Assembly (NCBI GenBank): GCA_019456245.1
Contig: VRUF01000182.1
Location: 1-6,048 of the forward strand
Direction of reading: 5' to 3'
Origin: Planctomycetota bacterium
Lineage (GTDB): Bacteria; Planctomycetota; Phycisphaerae; Sedimentisphaerales; Anaerohalosphaeraceae
DNA length: 6,048 bases
Shown: positions 1 through 6,048 of the stretch, piece after piece
Numbering within the stretch: the first letter of the stretch is position 1
Layout of the letters: every line of letters begins with the position of its first letter
Notes under the pieces: generated by a model
What the model saw: only the letters and a program-made list of their open reading frames with translations
Told to the model about the DNA's origin: nothing
Databases searched by the model: none
Program-made: the position numbers and the translations under genes

Positions 1-1
1 A

Positions 2-172
2 ATAAACTTTAAGAGAGTGCCCCTTTTGTTCTGGGATAACCAGCGGGCAGGCGGTGTGCCGTGGATTAAACGTGCATTGATGCGGACTTTAGGGTATACT
101 GAGATATATTCCTGGAGAAAGAAGTTCAGGCAGACGGCGAGCGAGATTTGCAGGCGGGAAATGGCAGTATAG
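2..172 (+). CDS. C-terminal end of an unrecognised upstream protein (partial)
   Basis: The frame beginning at base 2 is open from the window edge to a TAG at 170-172, giving 56 residues with no start needed inside the window. The peptide has protein-like composition: a hydrophobic/aromatic stretch (VPLLFWDN), a GGVPWIKRALMRTLGY segment, then a basic helix-like tail ending in CRREMAV. I do not recognise the family. The stop lies 8 nt before the preferred ATG of the DUF116-prenyl synthase gene, and the likely ribosome binding site of that gene (171-174) overlaps the stop codon. This is typical of genes in one operon and suggests the missing gene belongs to the same pathway. The other two forward frames are less convincing: frame 1 has a TAA at once, and frame 3 was not examined in detail. 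Confidence 0.6.
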   Translation: MNFKRVPLLFWDNQRAGGVPWIKRALMRTLGYTEIYSWRKKFRQTASEICRREMAV

Positions 173-174
173 GG
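171..174 (+). promoter_or_regulatory. Ribosome binding site that decides the start of the DUF116-prenyl synthase gene
   Basis: AGGG at 171-174 sits 6 nt before the ATG at 181 and overlaps the TAG of the upstream gene (170-172). This spacing is good for a Shine-Dalgarno site. The alternative TTG at 148 has only a weak purine run in front of it and would lie inside the upstream coding sequence, so the ATG at 181 is preferred. Confidence 0.5.
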
Positions 175-180
175 TTAGAT

Positions 181-1890
181 ATGAATATTGAAGATACAAC
201 AAAAACTGCATCTTTGGGTAATCCTCAGGACAATATTCCGCGCACAAAGCAACAGCGAGAGTTATTGCTGGATACGATCCGTCAATATGTAGAGGAGGAA
301 AAGCCCGTTACCCCTCTGTCTTTTAATGAGCTTGGCGTCCATAGCGATAAAGTGCTTGATATTGCCGGGATGGATAAGAAGTATGCGGATTTTGCCGCGG
401 TGTTGATCAATAACGAAGCGTGGCGAAAAACGGTAGCTTCGATTCCGTATGAGCGACGGTTGCTATTGTTGCCTAATTGCCTTCGCGATCACGAAAAATG
501 CCAGGGCCAGTTTGACGATGTCGGTTTGATATGCGAACATTGCGGAAATTGCATCATTGACGAATTCAAATCGCGGGCTGAAGAGCTTGGTTACGCGGTG
601 CTTGTCGCGGAAGGGTCGCCTATCGTAATGTCGCTTATCGAAACGGGCAAGATCGAAGCTGTTATCGGAGTAAGTTGTCTGTCTGTTCTGGAACGTACGT
701 TTCCGTATATGGAAGCGGCTGCGATTGCCGGTATTGCTATTCCATTGTTATGCGAAGGTTGTAAAAATACTATGGCCGATGCCGATTGGGTTTGGCAGGC
801 GATATATGAAAGCAGCGAAGAGAGGTCAACGCAGCTTAATCTTGAGTCGATCCGCAAAGAAGTCTCTGCGTGGTTCGAGTGTGATAGTCTGCGATTGCTT
901 GCCTGTAAAGGAAAAAGCGATACTGAAAAGATCGCTCTTGACTGGCTTGGCGGTGAAGGGAAACGCTGGCGTCCGTTTCTGGCGACTTGTGTTTGCAAGG
1001 CTCTTAATGCCGGAGATGGATCCGACTTGCCGGATGGTATCAGGGAAGTCGCGGTCGCAGTAGAGTGTTTCCATAAGGCGTCGCTTATCCATGACGATAT
1101 TGAAGACGGCGATTTGACACGTTACGGGAAAAGTACGCTTCATGTTAAGGCCGGAATACCTGTCGCGTTAAATACAGGCGATTTGCTGCTTGGTGAAGGT
1201 TATCGCCTTTTGTCCGAAGTGGGCGTATCGGATAGTAAGCGGGTGCGGATGCTTGCTGTTGCAGCAAGGGGCCATAACGATCTTTGCGTTGGACAGGGCA
1301 AAGAGCTTACCTGGATGAGCGATCCAAAGCCGCTTTTAGAATCGGAAGTTATCGATATTTTCAAAAAGAAGACGTCGCCTGCGTTTGCAGTTGCATTGAA
1401 AGTAGGTGCTATTTTTGCCGGTACAGACGATGCGACACTTGCGGCATTGGATAGTTACAGCGTCTCGCTTGGTATCGCTTATCAGATACGTGACGATTTG
1501 CAGGACTTTAGTTTTGGTGAAGATTCCGGCGATCTGGATGCGATGAGACCATCACTGCTGCTTGCGATGACTTATCAGCAGGCCACAGGCGACGACAAAA
1601 AGCTTATCGAATCGGTTTGGAATCGGTCGACCCAATTTAAGGATGCAAAAAGCCGGATACAGGATGCGATAGCGCGGCTGAGTATTCGTCAAAAGGCGTT
1701 TGCTACTATGGAGTCATATAAGGGGCGAGCTATCGAGTCTATAGCCTCGCTTAAGTCTGCGCCTTTAAAGGGATTGCTCAGGCGGGTTATCTATAAGATT
1801 TTTAACGATGTGAATGTAATGGATTGCTGCAATGACTATACGGCAGGGACTGGACGAGGCGGCGAGCAAAGCGACGAAACAGCTGGGTGA
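181..1890 (+). CDS. DUF116 domain fused to trans-polyprenyl diphosphate synthase
   Basis: Predicted 569-residue two-domain protein; residue numbers count from the ATG at 181, and a TTG at 148 would add 11 residues. Residues about 92-210 match the DUF116 style: LLPNCLR, then clustered cysteines C100, C107, C118, C121 and C124 (CEHCGNC), C166 in a GVSC motif, and C191/C194 (CEGC). Such spacing suggests metal or Fe-S binding (inference). Residues about 225-535 are an all-alpha prenyl synthase: GKRWRP at 260-265, first Asp-rich motif DDIED at 305-309, second motif DDLQD at 438-442. Both DDxxD motifs, which in this family bind Mg2+-diphosphate, are intact, so the enzyme should condense IPP with an allylic diphosphate. 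The usual RRG after the first motif reads RYG. Small residues Ala-Ser at -5 and -4 before the first motif resemble medium/long-chain synthases rather than FPP synthase. Bare prenyl synthases are usually about 300-350 residues. No signal peptide is seen, so it is probably cytosolic. The last 20 residues overlap the next gene and look disordered. Confidence 0.88.
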   Translation: MNIEDTTKTASLGNPQDNIPRTKQQRELLLDTIRQYVEEEKPVTPLSFNELGVHSDKVLDIAGMDKKYADFAAVLINNEAWRKTVASIPYERRLLLLPNCLRDHEKCQGQFDDVGLICEHCGNCIIDEFKSRAEELGYAVLVAEGSPIVMSLIETGKIEAVIGVSCLSVLERTFPYMEAAAIAGIAIPLLCEGCKNTMADADWVWQAIYESSEERSTQLNLESIRKEVSAWFECDSLRLLACKGKSDTEKIALDWLGGEGKRWRPFLATCVCKALNAGDGSDLPDGIREVAVAVECFHKASLIHDDIEDGDLTRYGKSTLHVKAGIPVALNTGDLLLGEGYRLLSEVGVSDSKRVRMLAVAARGHNDLCVGQGKELTWMSDPKPLLESEVIDIFKKKTSPAFAVALKVGAIFAGTDDATLAALDSYSVSLGIAYQIRDDLQDFSFGEDSGDLDAMRPSLLLAMTYQQATGDDKKLIESVWNRSTQFKDAKSRIQDAIARLSIRQKAFATMESYKGRAIESIASLKSAPLKGLLRRVIYKIFNDVNVMDCCNDYTAGTGRGGEQSDETAG

Positions 1891-2686
1891 TTCGACTGGT
1901 TTAGTTGCTGACTTCCTTTACAGCCAGATCAATCAGGACGGTGGTTTCAGGGGAAGGTCTTCGGACAGCGACCTTTATTATACCATGTTCGGCATTGAGG
2001 CGTTGTCTACACTTGGCGCGGAAATTCCTTATGACCATATCTGCCATTATCTGCGCAATTTTTATTCTGATAGTTCGATGGATTTCGTTCATCTGTGTTG
2101 CCTGGCTCGCTGTCTTTCGTATGTTTTTTCGGATGATATTGACGGTGCTCTGGTTGATAGCATAAAGATCGGTGTTGATAGGTACTTCGCTGAGAATCGT
2201 TCGGCTTATGGTTGTTTTCTTGCTTTGGGTGCATACCAGGATTTGGGCCTTTCGATATCTAATCCAAGGGGGGTAGTAAGTTGTCTCGATTTGCTTAAGA
2301 CGCCAGATGGGGGGTATACGAATGAGCGAGGCATATCAGCCGGTTCTGTGCCCGCGACGGCGGCGGCAATATCGGTATTGCATTATCTTGGCGAGAAGGT
2401 TTCAGATGAGACAGTTCAATGGCTGCTGAAATGCTGTTCGCCGGAAGGCGGTTTTTTTGCAATGCCTAAAGCTCCTGTTGCCGATCTATTATCTACTGCG
2501 ACCGCGATTCATGCTTTAAGCTTAGCTGGTGCTGGTATAGCGAATTTGCAGGAGCAGTGCCTCGATTTTGTCGATACCCTATGGGATGGGAAAGGAGGCT
2601 TTTGCTCAAGCATTGTCGATAGAACCTGCGATTGTGAGTATACCTTTTATGGTTTACTGGCACTTGGTCATCTAAGCGAGAAATGA
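1832..2686 (+). CDS. Prenyltransferase/squalene-oxidase repeat protein (small alpha-barrel, terpene cyclase-like)
   Basis: A 284-residue protein built from repeats with a DGGF-type turn followed by a hydrophobic helix: QDGGFRGR (35-42) with DLYYTMFGIEAL (47-58), PDGGY (158-162), PEGGF (204-208), and GKGGF (253-257) with EYTFYGLLAL (269-278). This is the alpha-alpha barrel fold shared by protein prenyltransferase beta subunits and class II terpene cyclases, and the length fits a single barrel. The Zn site of protein prenyltransferases (Asp-x-Cys plus a later His) is not evident: the matching segment reads D267-C268-E269-Y270, and the usual His of the DxxHT-like repeat is Tyr (LYYT). No DxDD motif is present, so it lacks the class II protonating acid. 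A catalytic role is therefore uncertain; a binding or partner subunit is possible. The start is nearly forced: a stop lies in frame at 1817-1819 and no other ATG, GTG or TTG occurs in frame before residue 52. It overlaps the synthase gene by 59 nt and has only a weak GGA (1821-1823) upstream, so translation is probably coupled. Confidence 0.82.
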   Translation: MTIRQGLDEAASKATKQLGDSTGLVADFLYSQINQDGGFRGRSSDSDLYYTMFGIEALSTLGAEIPYDHICHYLRNFYSDSSMDFVHLCCLARCLSYVFSDDIDGALVDSIKIGVDRYFAENRSAYGCFLALGAYQDLGLSISNPRGVVSCLDLLKTPDGGYTNERGISAGSVPATAAAISVLHYLGEKVSDETVQWLLKCCSPEGGFFAMPKAPVADLLSTATAIHALSLAGAGIANLQEQCLDFVDTLWDGKGGFCSSIVDRTCDCEYTFYGLLALGHLSEK

Positions 2687-4521
2687 TGGATATAAATAAG
2701 AATAAACTTGAGCAATCGTTGAATACTGTCAGGAGTCATCTGATTGGGTCGATGACGAACGATTGCTGCTGGGAAGGTCGATTATCAAGCAGCGCGTTGT
2801 CGACTGCGACGGCGATAACGTCACTTAGTTTGGTCGATAGAAGCAAGTACAAGAATCTTATCGACGCGGGGATTGAATGGTTGATTGCCAATGTTAACGA
2901 TGACGGTGGGTGGGGCGATACACCTGTAAGTGAAAGCAATATTTCCACGACGGTGCTTTGCTGGGCGGCTTTTGCTATGGCTGATGAGCCTGACCGTTAC
3001 ACCCAAGCCGTAGAAAATGCCGAATCGTGGCTTATAAAGCGGGCCGGCGGACTCGATCCCGGTCGCCTTGCCGAAGCTGTGTATCATAAATACGGCAAGG
3101 ACCGGACGTTTGCGATTCCGATACTTACGATGTGCGCAATATGCGGAAGGCTTGGGCCTAACCCGTGGCCTCTGATCAAACCGCTGGCTTTTGAGTTGGC
3201 GATATTTCCGCATGGATTGTATAAGTGGCTGCGTCTTTCTGTGGTGAGTTATGCCCTTGCCGCTCTGATCGCAATCGGCCAGGTGCATTTTCATCATGCA
3301 AAGCCGAAGAATCCACTTGTAAGGTTTCTGCGTTTCATTTCCCGCAGGCAGACGCTTTCTAAACTTGGGCGCATTCAACCGGATAACGGCGGATTCCTGG
3401 AAGCTGTTACGCTTACAAGTTTTGTCGTGATGTCACTTGTCGAAGCCGGTCACAGAGACAATATTGTAACATCGAAGGGTATGAATTTTATCCAGAAGAC
3501 TGCAAGGGAAGATGGTTCATGGCCTATCGATACCAATCTGGCGACCTGGGTTACGACGCTTTCGGTTAATGCACTGTCAGCAGATGCGGATTTTGCGAAT
3601 GTGTTACCTTTGGCCAAACGCAGGGCGATACAGCAATGGCTGCTCGATCAGCAGTATCGCCATATCCATCCTTATGTTCAGGCGCCGCCCGGCGGTTGGG
3701 CATGGACCGATGCGCCGGGAGGTGTTCCCGATGCCGACGATTCAGCGGGAGCTTTGATCGCTTTGCGAAACCTGGATATTGTCGATGATGAGGTGATCAA
3801 GGCTGCATGTATGGGCGTTAACTGGCTCATCGGACTGCAAAACCGAGACGGCGGGATACCTACGTTCTGCAAGGGCTGGAAGGATATGCCTTTTGACAGA
3901 AGCGCGCCGGATCTTACGGCGCATGCCGTTGCGGCGATTTCCAAATGGATCGACGTTACTGATGCCAGGCTGGCAAAGCGGTGCCGCGGCAGTATCGAAC
4001 TTGCGATTATTTATCTTGCGTCCAGCCAACGGGCAGACGGTTCCTGGGTGCCGCTTTGGTTTGGCAATGAAGCGGTCGACTATAAACAGAATCCTGCCTA
4101 TGGGACGGCGAGGGTGATGATCGGCTTGCTTTCGCTGCCGGATAAATTGATCAGTGTATGTGCGCCTATGCTTGTTAATTCTGCTCTTTACATGATGTCT
4201 GTGCAAAACGATGACGGCGGTTGGGGCGGAGCAAAGGGAGTAAGGTCGACGATCGAAGAAACGTCGCTGGCAGTAGATGCCCTTGCGGGTTTTTTCGGAC
4301 GAATATCGGAACTTCAAGTTGCCGGGTTATCTGCTGAACTGCTTGAAACAGCGGTTTCAAAAGGCGCCAACTGGCTTATAGAACGATTTACAGATGAGCA
4401 AGCAGTAAAGCCGGCGCCGATCGGTCTTTACTTTGCCAGTCTGTGGTATTACGAAGAAATGTATCCGTGGATATTTGCGACCGCGGCATTGGAAAAAGTA
4501 AGCAGCATCATTGCATACTGA
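2683..4521 (+). CDS. Class II terpene cyclase, squalene-hopene cyclase-like
   Basis: A 612-residue protein, slightly shorter than typical squalene-hopene cyclases (about 630-720). N-terminal barrel: CWEGRLSSSALSTATA (29-44) and NDDGGWG (72-78). Residues about 161-215, with PWPLI, the FPHGLYKW run and KPKNP, match the membrane-channel region of these cyclases. QW-type repeats: DNGGF (234-238), EDGSW (276-280), RDGGI (388-392), ADGSW (451-455), NDDGGWG (509-515). The acid motif DADD at 350-353 follows GGWAW (337-341), as in squalene-hopene cyclase GGWAF...DVDDT; D352 would be the proton donor. D410-L-T-A-H414 matches the DVTAH whose His supports the acid. Together these indicate a protonation-initiated cyclase working at the membrane. 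The stretch between RDGGI and DLTAH is shorter, and the segment after GSW (VPLWFGNE, then Y473-G-T) is longer, than in squalene-hopene cyclase, so the substrate may differ (inference). The ATG at 2683 overlaps the previous stop (ATGATG); a second ATG at 2686 is equally possible and better spaced from GAG at 2678-2680. No class I DDxxD terpene synthase domain is present. Confidence 0.9.
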   Translation: MMDINKNKLEQSLNTVRSHLIGSMTNDCCWEGRLSSSALSTATAITSLSLVDRSKYKNLIDAGIEWLIANVNDDGGWGDTPVSESNISTTVLCWAAFAMADEPDRYTQAVENAESWLIKRAGGLDPGRLAEAVYHKYGKDRTFAIPILTMCAICGRLGPNPWPLIKPLAFELAIFPHGLYKWLRLSVVSYALAALIAIGQVHFHHAKPKNPLVRFLRFISRRQTLSKLGRIQPDNGGFLEAVTLTSFVVMSLVEAGHRDNIVTSKGMNFIQKTAREDGSWPIDTNLATWVTTLSVNALSADADFANVLPLAKRRAIQQWLLDQQYRHIHPYVQAPPGGWAWTDAPGGVPDADDSAGALIALRNLDIVDDEVIKAACMGVNWLIGLQNRDGGIPTFCKGWKDMPFDRSAPDLTAHAVAAISKWIDVTDARLAKRCRGSIELAIIYLASSQRADGSWVPLWFGNEAVDYKQNPAYGTARVMIGLLSLPDKLISVCAPMLVNSALYMMSVQNDDGGWGGAKGVRSTIEETSLAVDALAGFFGRISELQVAGLSAELLETAVSKGANWLIERFTDEQAVKPAPIGLYFASLWYYEEMYPWIFATAALEKVSSIIAY

Positions 4522-4522
4522 T

Positions 4523-5620
4523 TTACCGGTCGACTCTTGCTCCGGCGCCTTTCATGACTTTCTCGACCTCGGCTAACGATGCCGTGGTGGTATCGCCCGC
4601 TGTCGTCATTGCAAGTGCTCCGTGGGCTGCGCCGTAATTTACTGTTTGCTGAGGTGTTTTTCCTTCGAGGAATCCGTAGATCAGGCCCGAAGCAAAACTG
4701 TCTCCCCCGCCTACCCTGTCATATATCTCCAGGAGCGGTCGGTGGGTCGCTTCGTAAAACTGCCCGTCAACACAAAGGATCGCACCCCATTCGTTTTTTG
4801 TGGCCGTTACCGCGTTTCGTAAAGTGGTCGCGACGGCTTTGAAGTTTGGATAGGCTTTACATGCCGCGGCGATCATCTTTTTAAAGTTTGTCGTATCGAG
4901 TTTCGAACATTGATCATCGAGCCCTTCGACCTGAAAACCAAGCGATGCGGTGAAATCTTCTTCGTTACCGATCATGACGTCGACATATTTCGCAATTTCG
5001 CGGTTTACTTCTCTGGCCTTTTCCTGTCCGCCGATGTCTTTCCATAGCGAATTGCGGAAATTAAGATCATAAGAGATAATTGTGCCGTGTTTTTTCGCCG
5101 CTTGCATCGCTTCGATGACGACATCGGGAGTAGATTCGGAGAGCCCGGCGTAGATGCCGCCTGTGTGGAACCATCTCACTCCATCGACACCGAAAATTTT
5201 ATCCCAGTCGATGTCACCCTTTTTCAGCTGCGCCGCTGCGGAATTAGCCCTATCGCTACAGCCAACGGCAGGGCGAACACCATAACCCTTTTCAGTAAAG
5301 TTTAGACCAACACGAGTTTTCCTGCCGATACCATCGAAAGGTACCCACTTAACATAACCCAGATCGACTCCGCCCTGGAGCATCAGGTCTTCGAGTAAAC
5401 GTCCGACAGGGTTGTCGGCAATGGCGGTGACAACGGCTGCGGTTTTGCCGAAACACCTTCGAAGGCCTCTTGCGACGTTATACTCTCCGCCGCCTTCCCA
5501 CACACGAAACGTTCTGGTCGTATGAATGCGCCCATCGCCGGGATCAAGACGAAGCATGACCTCACCAAGAGAAAGTATGTCATATTTACAATCCGCTTTA
5601 GATTTAATCTGAACTGACAT
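4523..5620 (-). CDS. kdgK: 2-keto-3-deoxygluconate kinase (PfkB/ribokinase family)
   Basis: A 365-residue cytosolic sugar kinase that probably phosphorylates 2-dehydro-3-deoxy-D-gluconate to KDPG with ATP, feeding breakdown of pectin, alginate or other uronates into an Entner-Doudoroff-type aldol cleavage. Motifs in order: SLGEVMLRL (17-25) at the N-terminus; GGGEYNVA (43-50), the substrate-binding Gly-rich and Asn motif; CSDRANSAA (121-129), like the YDRxxSA of KDG kinases; YDLNFRNSLW (184-193), strongly characteristic of this subgroup; NEEDF (219-223); and the PfkB signature D301-R-V-GGGDSFASG with catalytic base D307. Length is a little above the usual 310-340, with a short N-terminal extension and an added segment around 230-260. 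The start is supported by GGAGAG (plus-strand 5628-5633) 7 nt before the ATG. Related PfkB sugar kinases (fructokinase, tagatose-6-P kinase) are the main alternative, but the YDLNFR-SLW motif favours KDG. The gene is convergent with the cyclase gene, one base away. Confidence 0.85.
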   Translation of the reverse strand: MSVQIKSKADCKYDILSLGEVMLRLDPGDGRIHTTRTFRVWEGGGEYNVARGLRRCFGKTAAVVTAIADNPVGRLLEDLMLQGGVDLGYVKWVPFDGIGRKTRVGLNFTEKGYGVRPAVGCSDRANSAAAQLKKGDIDWDKIFGVDGVRWFHTGGIYAGLSESTPDVVIEAMQAAKKHGTIISYDLNFRNSLWKDIGGQEKAREVNREIAKYVDVMIGNEEDFTASLGFQVEGLDDQCSKLDTTNFKKMIAAACKAYPNFKAVATTLRNAVTATKNEWGAILCVDGQFYEATHRPLLEIYDRVGGGDSFASGLIYGFLEGKTPQQTVNYGAAHGALAMTTAGDTTTASLAEVEKVMKGAGARVDR

Positions 5621-5695
5621 TTATTTACTCTCCGTTATTTATATATACTGATCACGATTAAAAATTCCCATTTTACTCGCGGGCATCTACTACCC
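5621..5695 (-). other. Short AT-rich gap before the KDG kinase gene
   Basis: This 75-nt spacer holds the kinase ribosome binding site and an AT-rich run (TATATATAAATA on the minus strand, about 5636-5647). The run resembles a -10 element but has no good -35 partner and lies so close to the start that the leader would begin in or next to the Shine-Dalgarno site. I see no convincing promoter or terminator; the kinase is probably co-transcribed with the gene to its right. Confidence 0.4.
5628..5633 (-). promoter_or_regulatory. Shine-Dalgarno site of the KDG kinase gene
   Basis: On the minus strand this reads GGAGAG, 7 nt before the ATG that ends at 5620. The match and spacing are strong and confirm that start. 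Confidence 0.7.
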
Positions 5696-5704
5696 TTAAG
5701 GGTA
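5691..5704. repeat. Perfect 14-bp palindrome overlapping the stop of the upstream minus-strand gene
   Basis: TACCCTTAAGGGTA is its own reverse complement over 14 bases with no central loop. It contains the TAA stop (5696-5698) of the minus-strand partial gene and lies about 70 nt before the kinase start. The lack of a loop makes it a poor terminator hairpin; it would fit a dimeric regulator site better. About 0.4 such palindromes are expected by chance in a random sequence of this length, so function is unproven. Confidence 0.35.
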
Positions 5705-6048
5705 TATATTATTTTCTCTGTAATCTGCCCAGGCCGACTCGAACGCTTTTCGATCTTTCGGCGCCGGTCTTACAGGCACGGTTTGGCTGACGAACATATC
5801 TTCGCTAGCCGTATCTGCCTGAATTCTTATTACGATCTTTCGCAATTCTTCATTTTCCGGCAAAAATTTCAAGCATTTTCCTGTGTCAGGATCTTTGATG
5901 TCAGGATGAACCTCGACGCCGTCTTCTGTCAACACCAGATACGATCCTCTCGATCCGCCGCCTGCTTTTAGAAATTCGACAATCGCCTTTAAGTAACCAA
6001 CGCTTGCAAACGCCAGATGCTGAGCCTGTACCGCGGTGATCATATCTT
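5696..6048 (-). CDS. C-terminal part of an unrecognised protein (partial at window edge)
   Basis: The frame is open from the right edge to a TAA at 5696-5698. An ATG at 6041-6043 would give 115 residues, but the codon before it (GAT) is also open and the sequence starts in mid-domain, so this is most likely the end of a longer protein. Visible features are a helix-like start (AVQAQHLAFASVGYLKAIVEF), a Gly-rich AGGGSRGSYLVLTEDG segment, a charged middle (HPDIKDPDTGKCLKF, ENEELR), and an acidic/aromatic tail ending NNIYP. The SRGS segment faintly recalls the C-terminal regions of some bacterial FAD-dependent oxidoreductases, but this is weak and I do not assign a function. It is on the same strand as the KDG kinase, 75 nt upstream, so a shared sugar-acid catabolic operon is plausible. 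Confidence 0.65.
   Translation of the reverse strand, partial: DMITAVQAQHLAFASVGYLKAIVEFLKAGGGSRGSYLVLTEDGVEVHPDIKDPDTGKCLKFLPENEELRKIVIRIQADTASEDMFVSQTVPVRPAPKDRKAFESAWADYRENNIYP

Noticed and set aside
148..180. TTG start at 148 for the DUF116-prenyl synthase gene
   Set aside because: It lies inside the upstream coding frame, has a poor ribosome binding site and adds an 11-residue segment unlike a domain. The ATG at 181 has AGGG at good spacing.
591..1143. Minus-strand open frames of 105 and 135 codons
   Set aside because: Both are opposite the DUF116 and first Asp-rich motif region of the synthase and show no protein-like features.
1832..1890. Programmed frameshift joining the synthase and the alpha-barrel protein
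   Set aside because: No slippery heptamer or following stem-loop was seen, and the second gene has its own ATG. Overlapping separate genes is the simpler reading.
2821..3378. 185-codon open frame on the minus strand
   Set aside because: It lies wholly opposite the cyclase gene and its translation is rich in Arg, Lys, Pro and His with no domain-like pattern, so it is an antisense shadow.
3742..4317. 191-codon open frame on the minus strand
   Set aside because: It lies opposite the strongly supported DxDD and QW-repeat region of the cyclase, with shadow-like basic composition and no recognisable motif.
2683..4521. Bifunctional class II/class I terpene synthase
   Set aside because: Only DxDD and QW-type features are present; there is no DDxxD or NSE motif and no extra alpha domain in 612 residues.
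5661..5674. AAAAT-TCCC-ATTTT hairpin in the kinase upstream gap as a terminator
   Set aside because: The stem is only five A-T pairs and too weak to act as an intrinsic terminator.

Overview
The window reads as a bacterial chromosome segment of medium GC with two convergent transcription units. The plus-strand unit (bases 2 to 4521) is a tightly packed isoprenoid/terpene operon. The minus-strand unit (6048 down to 4523) carries a sugar-acid kinase and the end of another gene. The style of the cyclase-fold proteins, the DUF116-prenyl synthase fusion and the KDG kinase suggest an anaerobic, polysaccharide-degrading bacterium, perhaps Planctomycetota of the Phycisphaerae type. That assignment is an impression from protein style, not a database result.

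Plus strand, in order: (1) the last 56 codons of an unrecognised upstream gene, stopping at 172; (2) a 569-residue protein starting at 181, joining a cysteine-rich DUF116-type domain to a complete trans-polyprenyl diphosphate synthase with both aspartate-rich motifs; (3) a 284-residue alpha-barrel protein of the prenyltransferase/squalene-oxidase repeat type, overlapping the synthase gene by 59 nt; (4) a 612-residue class II terpene cyclase related to squalene-hopene cyclase, with the DxDD acid motif and a conserved DxTAH motif, overlapping its neighbour by 4 nt. Short gaps and overlaps point to one translationally coupled operon. The simplest reading is a pathway in which the synthase makes a linear polyprenyl diphosphate and the cyclase protonates and cyclises it or a derivative. 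The small alpha-barrel protein may be a second cyclase-like enzyme, an accessory subunit or a binding protein. The substrate and product cannot be read from sequence. Differences from squalene-hopene cyclase around the active site make a non-squalene substrate worth testing.

Minus strand: the C-terminal part of an unrecognised protein runs in from the right edge and stops at 5696. After a 75-nt gap comes a PfkB-family kinase, most likely 2-keto-3-deoxygluconate kinase. The kinase and cyclase stop codons face each other with one base between them, and I see no terminator hairpin at the junction.

The best candidate for something undescribed is the three-gene terpenoid cassette, above all the fusion of a putative metal- or cluster-binding DUF116 domain to a prenyl diphosphate synthase next to a divergent class II cyclase. 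No RNA genes, CRISPR arrays, insertion sequences or integration sites were seen.
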